Part shown: positions 6,832 to 12,674 of the stretch, piece by piece | Layout: every line of letters starts with the position of its first letter | Numbering within the stretch: the first letter of the stretch is position 1 | Assembly: GCA_018712665.1 (NCBI GenBank) | Contig: DVGP01000269.1 | Location: 1 to 12,674, forward strand | Source of the DNA: Candidatus Pelethomonas intestinigallinarum | GTDB lineage: Bacteria; Bacillota; Clostridia; Oscillospirales; Oscillospiraceae | Reading direction: 5' to 3' | Length of the DNA: 12,674 nucleotides | Program-made: the position numbers and the translations under genes | The notes under the pieces: generated by a model | The model's database searches: none | Told to the model about the DNA's origin: nothing | The model's input: only the letters and a program-made list of their open reading frames with translations

Positions 6832-8105
6832 GCCTGCTCCCCTCCTTCCTCCGCCGCCGTCTCTCCGGCGTCCGGCACTTCCCCGCTGTCAGGCGGGGCG
6901 GCGCTCACCTCGGCGGGCGCCGTTCTCCTGCGCTTGCGGAAGCCGCCGCTGATGGCCATTTTGATGACCAGGGAGAAGGCGCTCAAATAGACGATGATGG
7001 CGATGATCACGTCAGTGATATACTCGTTGTAGGCCGTCAGGTTCGTCAGCTGCTGGCCCACAACGTCCAGCATAGACATAAAGCAGCCGGTAAAGATCAC
7101 GCCGATGGGGTTGCACACCGCCAGCAGGGCCACGGGGATGCCGTTGAAGCCGATGGCGGGCAGGGATTGGTAGGTGTTCCAGAAGAACTCCGTGTTCCCG
7201 GACAGGTAGTACAGGGCGGCCGCCGCGCCGGAGAGGGCGCCGGCGATTGCCATGGACAGAACGATGTTGCGCTTATCGGAGATCCCGGCATACCGGGCCG
7301 CGTGGCGGTTGGCGCCGCAGGCCTTCAGCTCATAGCCCAAGGTAGTTTTGTTCATCAGGATGTACATGAAAACGGCGATGACGATGGCGATGAGGATGCC
7401 GCCGTTGACCTGGGAGTTGGGGAAGATCACGTCCAGCCCCATTTTGGAGGTGGCCACGCCGTTGAAGCTGGTCTTGTAGATATAAGCGGTCTTGGTGTTC
7501 TCCACATGGTTCTGGAGGTTCTCAAACAGGCTGCCCGAATCAAACAGCCAGGTCACCAGGTTGGCGGCGATCCAGTTTGTCATGATACAGGCCAGCACCT
7601 CATTGATGTTGAGGAAGGCCTTCACCAGCCCGGGGATGCACCCCCACAGGGCGCCGGCCAGACTGCCGCCCACGAAGGCAATGACCCAGACAAGGACGGC
7701 CGGGACCGTCTCCGTGGGAATGGAGAGGGCCAGGATCAGGGTTGCGGCGGTGCCCATCAGGTACTGTCCCGGCGCGCCGATGTTGAATAGGCCGGTCTTG
7801 TAGGCCACGGCCACCGACAGTCCGGTGAGGATCAGCGGGGTGGCCCGGAAGAGCATGGTGCCCATATTGGTGGGGTTGAAGCCAAAGGTCAGCTGTCCCG
7901 CCGCGCTGCGGCCGGTGCTGAACAGGCCGCCGAACACCAGGCGCACGCCCTCCCACACGGCGCTCAGACCCATGGAGGGGTTGAACAGGCCCACCAGCAC
8001 CACGATCAGGCCGCCCACTGCCATGCCGATCACAATGGAGATCAGCGAGGCCAGCACGGACTTGGTGCCGTCCCTGCCCCAGAGATGGGTTAACTTCTGC
8101 TTCAT
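6828..8105 (-). CDS. nupP: Nucleoside ABC transporter permease, NupP-like
   Basis: This 425-residue permease is the larger partner of the nucleoside importer. It has an N-terminal membrane helix (about 17-42), then the family core with PLILTGLSVAVAYKTGLFNIGAPGQYLMG, a long external loop about 205-230 and the coupling loop LKACGANRHAARYAGI. It overlaps nupO and nupQ by 4 bp each, implying coupled translation and matched amounts. Odd feature: after the last helix comes FRKRRR, then a roughly 30-residue Pro/Ala/Glu-rich acidic tail (about 395-425). This looks disordered, and I do not recall it as a usual feature of the family. GGAGG lies 10 nt before the start. Confidence 0.9.
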   Translation of the reverse strand: MKQKLTHLWGRDGTKSVLASLISIVIGMAVGGLIVVLVGLFNPSMGLSAVWEGVRLVFGGLFSTGRSAAGQLTFGFNPTNMGTMLFRATPLILTGLSVAVAYKTGLFNIGAPGQYLMGTAATLILALSIPTETVPAVLVWVIAFVGGSLAGALWGCIPGLVKAFLNINEVLACIMTNWIAANLVTWLFDSGSLFENLQNHVENTKTAYIYKTSFNGVATSKMGLDVIFPNSQVNGGILIAIVIAVFMYILMNKTTLGYELKACGANRHAARYAGISDKRNIVLSMAIAGALSGAAAALYYLSGNTEFFWNTYQSLPAIGFNGIPVALLAVCNPIGVIFTGCFMSMLDVVGQQLTNLTAYNEYITDVIIAIIVYLSAFSLVIKMAISGGFRKRRRTAPAEVSAAPPDSGEVPDAGETAAEEGGEQA

Positions 8106-9652
8106 GCGCCCTTTCCCTCCTTTGCCATTCGCTTCGCGCCGGCCATATAGAGGCCCAGCTCCTGGACTGTGGTGGTCTTGGGGTCCAGCTCGCCCACGAT
8201 CTCGCCCTCATACATCACCAGGATGCGGTCGCTGAGGCTCATGACCTCATCCAGCTCCAGGGAGACCAGCAGCACCGCCTTGCCCTTGTCCCGCTCGGCC
8301 ACCAGCTGCTTGTGGATGTACTCGATGGCGCCCACGTCCAGGCCGCGAGTGGGCTGGACCGCCACGATCAGCGCCTTGTCCCGGTCCACCTCTCGGGCAA
8401 TGATGGCCTTCTGCTGATTGCCGCCGGACATGCTTCGGGCCGTGGTCACCGGCCCCTGTCCGGAGCGGACGTCGTACTGTTCGATCAGCCGCTGGGCGTA
8501 GCCCCGGACCTGGTCGTCCCGGATAAATCCAAAATGCTGGAACTGGGGCTCCCGATACCGCTGGAGCACCAGATTCTGCTCCAGGGTGAAGTCCAGCACC
8601 AGGCCGTGCTTGTGCCGGTCCTCAGGGATGTGGCTCATATTCTCCCCCCGGTGGCGGATGGAGGCGTGAGAAATATCCCGGCCACAGAGCGTCACGGTCC
8701 CGGCGGAGCACTTGTCCAGGCCGGTGAGGCCGTAGATCAGCTCCGTCTGGCCGTTGCCGTCAATGCCGGCGATGCACAGGATCTCCCCGGCCCGGGCCTC
8801 GAAGCTGACGTCGCGGACGGCGTCCCGCTTGTGGCTGTGGGAGGGCACGCTCAGGTGCTCCACCTTCAGCACCATTTCGCCGGGACGCGCCTCGTCCTTT
8901 ACCACCTCAAGCTGCACCGGCCGCCCCACCATCATGTTGGACAGGGCCTGCTTGTTCGTGTCCTTGGTGTCCACGGTGCCCACATACTTGCCCTTGCGCA
9001 GCACGGTGACCCGGTCGGCCACCTCCATGATCTCGTTGAGCTTGTGGGAGATGAAGAGGATGCTCTTCCCCTCCCGGGCGAACTCCTTCATGGTGGCCAT
9101 CAGCTCCTCGATCTCCTGGGGGGTGAGGACGGCGGTGGGCTCGTCAAAGATCAGGATCTCGTTGTCCCGGTAGAGCATTTTGAGGATCTCCACCCGCTGC
9201 TGCATCCCCACGGTGATATCCTCTACCTTGGCGTCCAGATCCACCTCCAGGCCGTACTTCTTCGACAGGGCCTCTACCTTCTTCCGGGCCTCCTTCTTCT
9301 GGAGGAAGCCCAGCTTGGTGGTCTCCGCTCCCAGAATGATGTTGTCCAAGACGGTGAACACGTCGATGAGCTGGAAGTGCTGGTGCACCATGCCGATCCC
9401 CAAGGCGGTGGCGTCGTTGGGGTCGTTGATCCTCACCACCTGGCCGTTCTTTCGAATCTCTCCCGCCTCCGGCTGGTACAGTCCGAACAGCACGCTCATC
9501 AAGGTGGACTTGCCCGCGCCGTTTTCGCCCAGAAGCGCGTGGATCTCTCCCTTCCGGAGCTGAAGTGTGATGTCATCGTTGGCGATGATACCGGGGAATT
9601 CTTTCGTGATATGGAGCATCTCAATGATGTTTTCCACTCCCATAGTCCTCAT
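8102..9652 (-). CDS. nupO: Nucleoside ABC transporter ATPase, NupO-like (two NBDs)
   Basis: The 516-residue protein carries two tandem nucleotide-binding domains, like RbsA/YufO. NBD1 has an intact Walker A (GENGAGKST, 42-50), signature TVGMQQRVE (147-155), Walker B ILIFDEP (166-172) and switch His203. NBD2 keeps a canonical SGGNQQK (409-415), but its Walker A is degenerate (GIDGNGQTE, 296-304, no Lys) and its Walker B reads VAVQPTRGLD, lacking the Asp-Glu pair. Such asymmetry is known in this family, leaving one strong ATPase site. The start at 9652 is supported by GGAGGAGG just upstream; the Met four codons in is less well placed. It heads nupOPQ behind its own promoter-like sequence. Confidence 0.92.
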   Translation of the reverse strand: MRTMGVENIIEMLHITKEFPGIIANDDITLQLRKGEIHALLGENGAGKSTLMSVLFGLYQPEAGEIRKNGQVVRINDPNDATALGIGMVHQHFQLIDVFTVLDNIILGAETTKLGFLQKKEARKKVEALSKKYGLEVDLDAKVEDITVGMQQRVEILKMLYRDNEILIFDEPTAVLTPQEIEELMATMKEFAREGKSILFISHKLNEIMEVADRVTVLRKGKYVGTVDTKDTNKQALSNMMVGRPVQLEVVKDEARPGEMVLKVEHLSVPSHSHKRDAVRDVSFEARAGEILCIAGIDGNGQTELIYGLTGLDKCSAGTVTLCGRDISHASIRHRGENMSHIPEDRHKHGLVLDFTLEQNLVLQRYREPQFQHFGFIRDDQVRGYAQRLIEQYDVRSGQGPVTTARSMSGGNQQKAIIAREVDRDKALIVAVQPTRGLDVGAIEYIHKQLVAERDKGKAVLLVSLELDEVMSLSDRILVMYEGEIVGELDPKTTTVQELGLYMAGAKRMAKEGKGA

Positions 9653-9681
9653 CCCGCCTCCTCCGCAGAAAATATAGGATT

Positions 9682-9710
9682 ATTATATAATAGCTCGGCG
9701 GAAAATACAA
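9682..9710 (-). promoter_or_regulatory. SigA-type promoter upstream of nupO
   Basis: On the minus strand, TTGTAT (9710-9705) is separated by exactly 17 bp from a perfect TATAAT (9687-9682). The nupO ATG is about 30 nt further on. The region is AT-rich within a very GC-rich surrounding. The -35 is imperfect, the -10 consensus. Confidence 0.72.
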
Positions 9711-9744
9711 GAAATTTGTCCGCGATCACCCAGCCGCGCAGAAC

Positions 9745-9773
9745 GTCACGCGCCGCGCACACGCGGCGGTGAC
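9745..9773. repeat. Strong hairpin in the lipoprotein-nupO spacer
   Basis: GTCAC plus CGCCGCG (9745-9757, one bulged G at 9750) pairs with CGCGGCG plus GTGAC (9762-9773), giving 12 bp around a CACA loop. It lies between the terminator of the lipoprotein gene and the nupO promoter. No U-tract follows. It could stop RNase decay or be a second transcription barrier. Confidence 0.5.
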
Positions 9774-9880
9774 CGGTATGACCGGCGGAGCGCGCGGCTT
9801 TGCAAAGGGAGACCGGTCCCCGCCCCCGGGCCGCGACATCTCAGGAGGTACCGGCGGAAACCGCCCCTTCCCGCCCAGCA

Positions 9881-9909
9881 AAACGGGGGAGCGCTCAACG
9901 CGCTCCCCC
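9881..9909 (-). terminator. Intrinsic terminator after the BMP lipoprotein gene
   Basis: On the minus strand a perfect 10-bp stem, GGGGGAGCGC (9909-9900) against GCGCTCCCCC (9894-9885), with a 5-nt loop, is followed by GTTTT. It starts 24 bp after the lipoprotein stop. It would end or weaken read-through into nupOPQ, letting the binding protein be made in excess over the membrane parts. Confidence 0.75.
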
Positions 9910-9933
9910 ACGGGCATGGATCAAAGCTTTTTA

Positions 9934-11193
9934 TCAGATGACGTTCAGGGTCACATTGCTCCACTCGGTGGTCTCCAGCTTGGAGTAATCGTCATCCACC
10001 ACCAGAGTGCCGTCCACCATCTGCTGATACAGAGCCTTGTACTCCTCGACGGTGAAGGTCTCAAAGCGCCAGGACTCATCGCTGGTGGGCAGCTGCACGG
10101 CGTTGTCCTCCGCGCCCAGGGAGGTGGTGGTACCGCCGATCTCATCGAAGGTCTCGTCATAGACGTGACCCACAGCCCACTGCACGGCGTCGGCCAGGCC
10201 CTTCATGGCGGAGGTCAGGACGTACTCGGACTCGCCGGACTGGTCCACGTCCACGCCGATGACATAGCCCTCGTTGGCGGAGGCGGCGGCGGAGATGGAC
10301 TGGAACATGGAGCCGCCGCAGGCGAACACGATCTCGGTGCCGTTGGCGTACCAGCCGTTGATCATGGTCTGCAGCTCAGGGGAGGCGGAGAAGGTAGCGC
10401 CGTGCTCCCAGGAGTAGTTCATATCCACCGTGACGTCCAGCTCGGCAGCGGCGGCGTTGGCGCCCTGGACATAGCCGTAGCCGAAACGGCAGCAGGCGGG
10501 GTTGGTGCCGCCGCCGCCGCCGGAGAAGCCCAGCTTGGTGAAGCCGTCCATCACGGCGGCGTAGCCGGCCAGATAACCGGCCTGCTGCTCCATGAAGGCG
10601 ATACCGGCCACGTTGGTCAGGATGTTGCCCTCCACCTCGGGATCGGGGTCGTCATCCAGGGCGTAACCGTCGATGAAGACGAACTTGGTGTCGGGGAAGT
10701 CAATGGCAGCCTGACGCAGAGCGGTCTCCTGCAGGTAACCGGCACAGACGACCACGTCGGCGCCGGCGTCCACAGCGGCCTTCATAGCCTCGTAGCGGTC
10801 GTCATCGGTGGCCTCATTGCCGCCGGCGGGCTGGTAATACTTGTAGCTCAGGCCATTGGCGGCGGCGTAGAGCTTCACGCCGTCATATGTACCCTGGTTG
10901 AAGCTCTTGTCCTTCAGCTGGCCCACATCGGTGACGAAGGCAACCTGGTACTTGCCATCCTCGCTGGTCATGCTGTCGGGGATATCGTCGGCGTTGGTGA
11001 CAGCGGCGGCGTCCCCGCCGGTGGTCTCCTCGCCGCCCTCGTCGGTCTGGGCGTCATTGCCGGCATTGCCGGTGTCGTTCTGCGTGGTGTCGTCGGTCTG
11101 GTTGCCGGCGGTGTTGTTCCCGCCGTTGCCGCCGCAGGCCACCAGGGCGACCATCATCGCCATGGCCAGCAGCAGCGCCAATAACTTCTTCAT
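9934..11193 (-). CDS. nupN: BMP family nucleoside-binding lipoprotein
   Basis: This 419-residue precursor begins with a lipoprotein signal (MKKLLALLLAMAMMVALVAC; lipobox LVAC with Cys20). An Asn/Gly/Asp/Thr/Glu-rich linker (about 21-65) follows, which probably holds the binding domain off the membrane. The mature domain shows the BMP/PnrA signature VAFVTDVGQLKDKSFNQGTYDGVK. Members bind nucleosides and feed NupOPQ-type importers. I prefer the ATG at 11193: the signal peptide begins there and AAAGG upstream aligns better than with the ATG at 11202 (three codons longer). It is followed by its own terminator, then nupO. The specific nucleoside cannot be told; deoD upstream suggests purine nucleosides. 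Confidence 0.92.
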   Translation of the reverse strand: MKKLLALLLAMAMMVALVACGGNGGNNTAGNQTDDTTQNDTGNAGNDAQTDEGGEETTGGDAAAVTNADDIPDSMTSEDGKYQVAFVTDVGQLKDKSFNQGTYDGVKLYAAANGLSYKYYQPAGGNEATDDDRYEAMKAAVDAGADVVVCAGYLQETALRQAAIDFPDTKFVFIDGYALDDDPDPEVEGNILTNVAGIAFMEQQAGYLAGYAAVMDGFTKLGFSGGGGGTNPACCRFGYGYVQGANAAAAELDVTVDMNYSWEHGATFSASPELQTMINGWYANGTEIVFACGGSMFQSISAAASANEGYVIGVDVDQSGESEYVLTSAMKGLADAVQWAVGHVYDETFDEIGGTTTSLGAEDNAVQLPTSDESWRFETFTVEEYKALYQQMVDGTLVVDDDYSKLETTEWSNVTLNVI

Positions 11194-11222
11194 GGGATCC
11201 ATCAACCTTTCTTTTAAGTTTC

Positions 11223-11275
11223 GCGGCCGGGGCAAAGAGACATACCCGGGATCGCTCCCGGGGCGGACCGGCCGC
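11223..11275 (-). promoter_or_regulatory. Structured 5' leader of the lipoprotein mRNA
   Basis: Between the promoter and the lipoprotein start, an outer 8-bp stem (GCGGCCGG against CCGGCCGC, 11275-11268 with 11230-11223) encloses an inner perfect 7-bp hairpin, CCCGGGA-GCGA-TCCCGGG (11262-11245). No U-tract follows, so it is not a plain terminator. I do not recognise the purine riboswitch consensus. It may stabilise the message or be a regulatory fold. Confidence 0.5.
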
Positions 11276-11309
11276 AGGGCCTGTCCATATTCCCGGTGCC
11301 GCTTTTTTG

Positions 11310-11338
11310 ATTATATCGCATCCGCGCCCATAAAGCAA
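11310..11338 (-). promoter_or_regulatory. SigA-type promoter upstream of the BMP lipoprotein
   Basis: On the minus strand, TTGCTT (11338-11333), a 17-bp spacer and a perfect TATAAT (11315-11310) lie about 115 bp before the lipoprotein start and downstream of the deoD stop. The lipoprotein can therefore be transcribed without deoD. No convincing terminator separates it from deoD, so read-through is also possible. Confidence 0.7.
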
Positions 11339-11393
11339 CCGCAATTCCCCGGGAAAGCCCCAAAACCATACTGACTTTTTACAGAATTTTTAC

Positions 11394-12125
11394 TCAATTT
11401 GTACCAAGCCGCTTCTCATCCATTTTTCTGGCAGTCTCCAGAGCAATGGTCATCATGGTGGTGAAGGTGGTCTGCCGCTCCTCGGCGCTGAGCTCCTCCC
11501 CGGTGACGATGCTGTCGGAGATGGAGCAGATGGCCAGGGCCCGCTTGCCCAGGTGGGCGGCGGTCATGTAGAGGGCGGCGGCCTCCATCTCCACCGCCAG
11601 CACCCCCATCTTGGCCCACTGCATGGTGGAGGCGGAGGCGTCGTAGAAGGTGTCGGAGCTGAGGAGGTTGCCCACGGGCATCTCTACCCCCATCTCCCGG
11701 GCCACCGCCACGGCGGTCTCCAGGAGCTTGAAGTCCGCGATGGGGGCGAAGGTCCCGGGCAGGCCGTACTGGCGGGCGAAGTTGGAGTTTGTGCAGGCCC
11801 CCTGGGCCGCCACCACGTCCCGGAGCTTCAGCTTGTCGCTGATGGCCCCGGCGGAGCCGATGCGCATGATGTTCTCCACGCCGTACTGGCTGTAGAGCTC
11901 ATAGGAGTAGATTCCGATGGAGGGCATCCCCATGCCGGAGGCCATGACGGACACCGGCGTGCCCTTGTAGGTCCCGGTGTAGCCGTGGATGCCCCGGACG
12001 TTGTTCACCAGCCGGGCATCCTCCAGAAAGGTCTCGGCAATGAACTTGGCCCGAAGGGGGTCGCCGGGCATGAGGACGGTCTTGGCGAAATCGCCCATCT
12101 GGGCGGCGTTGTGAGGAGTAGACAT
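11394..12125 (-). CDS. deoD: Purine nucleoside phosphorylase, DeoD type
   Basis: The 243-residue cytoplasmic enzyme splits purine (deoxy)nucleosides with phosphate into base and (deoxy)ribose-1-phosphate. It follows E. coli DeoD closely: TPHN with His5, MPGDPLRAK (Gly21, Arg25), NNVRG (Arg44), VEMEAA (Glu179-Glu181), the catalytic SD at 203-204 and AEERQTTF (Arg218). All phosphate- and nucleoside-binding positions I can place are present. The ATG at 12125 is chosen because the conserved N-terminus begins there and GGAAAGGAAGG lies upstream; the 37-residue extension possible in frame is not conserved. It sits upstream of the nucleoside-binding lipoprotein and importer, giving an uptake-and-cleavage pathway. 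I could not find a convincing promoter for it. Confidence 0.96.
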   Translation of the reverse strand: MSTPHNAAQMGDFAKTVLMPGDPLRAKFIAETFLEDARLVNNVRGIHGYTGTYKGTPVSVMASGMGMPSIGIYSYELYSQYGVENIMRIGSAGAISDKLKLRDVVAAQGACTNSNFARQYGLPGTFAPIADFKLLETAVAVAREMGVEMPVGNLLSSDTFYDASASTMQWAKMGVLAVEMEAAALYMTAAHLGKRALAICSISDSIVTGEELSAEERQTTFTTMMTIALETARKMDEKRLGTN

Positions 12126-12265
12126 GGTGTGTTTCCTTCCTTTCCTGAATTTTATTGAATTTGTTCTTGTTTTGCCGGCTCCACCGGCGGGGGATTTTAT
12201 TTTCTGTGCCGGTGTATGGGGAAAATCTTTTTTCACGAATGACTGCCATTCTGTCCGACAGCTTG

Positions 12266-12426
12266 CGGGGGCTACGCGCCCCCGGACCCCGCGGTTCAGG
12301 TCTTGTGGGGGCTGCCCGCCCCCACGCCCCGGGGAGGGGGAGTTTCGCCCTCCGGGGCGAAGGGAGAATCGGGGGCTACGCGCCCCCGAACCCCGGGGTT
12401 CACTTTTGGGCGCCCAAAAGTGAACC
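12266..12426 (+). repeat. Right hairpin cluster with duplicated GC hairpin
   Basis: Inverted repeats follow one another: 12266-12284 (CGGGGGC-TACGC-GCCCCCG), 12305-12325 (GTGGGGGC against GCCCCCAC), 12325-12359 (CGCCCCGG...AGGG against CCCTCCGGGGCG), 12370-12388 (the same sequence as the first hairpin), 12389-12400 (AACCCCGGGGTT) and a 30-bp palindrome. The unit at 12267-12298 recurs at 12371-12402 with 30 of 32 bases identical. The architecture of the last copy matches the left-end element (215-267) in the opposite orientation. This looks like a dispersed, partly duplicated repeat rather than a gene. Confidence 0.7.
12397..12426. repeat. Perfect 30-bp palindrome
   Basis: GGTTCACTTTTGGGC (12397-12411) is followed with no spacer by its exact reverse complement (12412-12426). 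It forms the last part of the composite repeat and overlaps the preceding 12-bp palindrome by 4 bases. It could be a terminator for the recombinase transcript, a repeat end or a protein-binding site; the sequence does not decide. Confidence 0.8.
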
Positions 12427-12506
12427 GAAAAACCGCCAAAACCAATGGAGTGTGTTCATAAGGATGTTTGTATCTTAGCGGCTTGGCGTGAGGCATGACC
12501 AGCATA

Positions 12507-12674
12507 TCACGCCGGTTTCTTCTTGTCAATCGCGTGGGATAGCCCGATCTCACCAATGAAATTGTAGTGGATATCGATCTGCTGGGTCCGCTGCCCGTTA
12601 GATTTGTCCGGGGCGTGGACCACGATCTTCTCTACAAAAGCCCGAAGGAGTTCAGGGAAGAGTTTATCAGGGGC
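12507..12674 (-). CDS. Large serine recombinase, C-terminal fragment (partial)
   Basis: The last 55 codons of a gene run off the right edge; the start is outside the window. The translation contains LLRAFVEKIVVHAPDKSNG and QQIDIHYNFIGEIG and ends in a basic KKKPA. This pattern, an E-K-I-x-V-H strand followed by a variable loop and I-x-I-x-Y-x-F-I-G, is typical of the C-terminal domain (DUF4368-like) of large serine recombinases found on conjugative or integrative elements of Clostridia. The full protein would cut and rejoin DNA at attachment sites. It ends about 80 bp from the hairpin cluster, so an element boundary may lie nearby. The catalytic domain cannot be seen. Confidence 0.78.
   Translation of the reverse strand, partial: APDKLFPELLRAFVEKIVVHAPDKSNGQRTQQIDIHYNFIGEIGLSHAIDKKKPA

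Larger units (their letters stand above)
12126..12506. other. Intergenic region between deoD and recombinase gene
   Basis: About 380 bp without a credible gene. The part nearest deoD (12126-12240) is AT-rich, carries the deoD ribosome binding site and a small 5-bp hairpin (12174-12188), and must hold its promoter, which I could not place. The rest is the hairpin cluster 12266-12426, then about 80 bp of ordinary sequence before the recombinase stop. A 69-codon minus-strand frame (12296-12505) runs through the repeats and is judged spurious. Confidence 0.6.

Noticed and set aside
5731..6990. A 419-codon plus-strand frame opposite nupQ
   Set aside because: It is antisense to a well-supported permease and has the biased composition of a shadow frame.
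9769..11184. A long plus-strand frame opposite the BMP lipoprotein
   Set aside because: It is antisense to an unambiguous lipoprotein gene and consists of Gly/Val/Leu/His-rich low-complexity sequence.
11223..11275. A purine riboswitch before the lipoprotein gene
   Set aside because: The three-way junction core and conserved loop bases of the purine class are not seen; only nested stems are.
12190..12240. A deoD promoter with TAAAAT as the -10 box
   Set aside because: No acceptable -35 hexamer lies 16-18 bp upstream on the minus strand, so the match is not better than chance in this AT-rich stretch.
12266..12426. A CRISPR array, suggested by repeated GC-rich units
   Set aside because: There are only two near-identical units, the interval is 104 bp and itself full of hairpins, and no cas gene is present.
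12296..12505. A 69-codon minus-strand frame beginning just after the recombinase stop (MLVMPHAKPLRYKHPYEH...)
   Set aside because: More than half of it is translation of the GC hairpins and the 30-bp palindrome, no good ribosome binding site was seen, and I recognise no family. The first 30 codons could be real but cannot be supported.

Overview
The window looks like a chromosomal segment of a GC-rich, spore-forming member of the Clostridia, most likely a gut Oscillospiraceae-type organism (Flavonifractor/Lawsonibacter/Oscillibacter-like). This is inferred from three sporulation genes (yqfC, yqfD, ylbJ), Firmicutes-style AGGAGG ribosome binding sites, a YtrA-type GntR/ABC cassette and high GC. 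The species cannot be fixed from the sequence alone.

Layout from left to right. (1) Positions 1-272 hold no gene but are packed with hairpins. (2) A minus-strand operon yqfC-yqfD-phoH fills 273-2727. Its genes abut closely and it ends at phoH; the yqfF/ybeY genes that follow phoH in Bacillus are replaced here by the hairpin region. (3) Divergent from it, on the plus strand, is an apparently self-regulated cassette (2922-4790): a GntR/YtrA-type repressor, an ABC ATPase and an ABC-2 permease, with overlapping reading frames. A sigma-A-like promoter is followed by a 10+10 bp operator palindrome. (4) ylbJ follows on the plus strand (4869-5762), set off by hairpins on both sides. (5) A minus-strand nucleoside salvage region fills 5800-12125. 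In transcription order it is deoD (purine nucleoside phosphorylase), a BMP-family substrate-binding lipoprotein, then the two-domain ATPase and two permeases of a NupNOPQ-type nucleoside importer. Captured nucleosides would be imported and split by DeoD into base and (deoxy)ribose-1-phosphate. Strong promoter-like sequences lie before the lipoprotein and before the ATPase gene, and an intrinsic terminator follows the lipoprotein, so the importer appears to be several transcription units. (6) Positions 12126-12506 hold a second cluster of GC-rich hairpins and a perfect 30-bp palindrome. (7) The right edge (12507-12674) is the 3' end of a large serine recombinase gene, which suggests a mobile element begins at or near here.

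The coding content is conventional. The least explained part is the non-coding structure: two hairpin clusters near the window ends carry one composite repeat (a GGGGGC/GCCCCC hairpin, then RACCCCG, then an ACTTTT...AAAAGT palindrome) in opposite orientations. The structured leader of the lipoprotein mRNA and the hairpin-rich spacer between lipoprotein and ATPase genes also merit a second look. No clearly new multi-gene system was seen.
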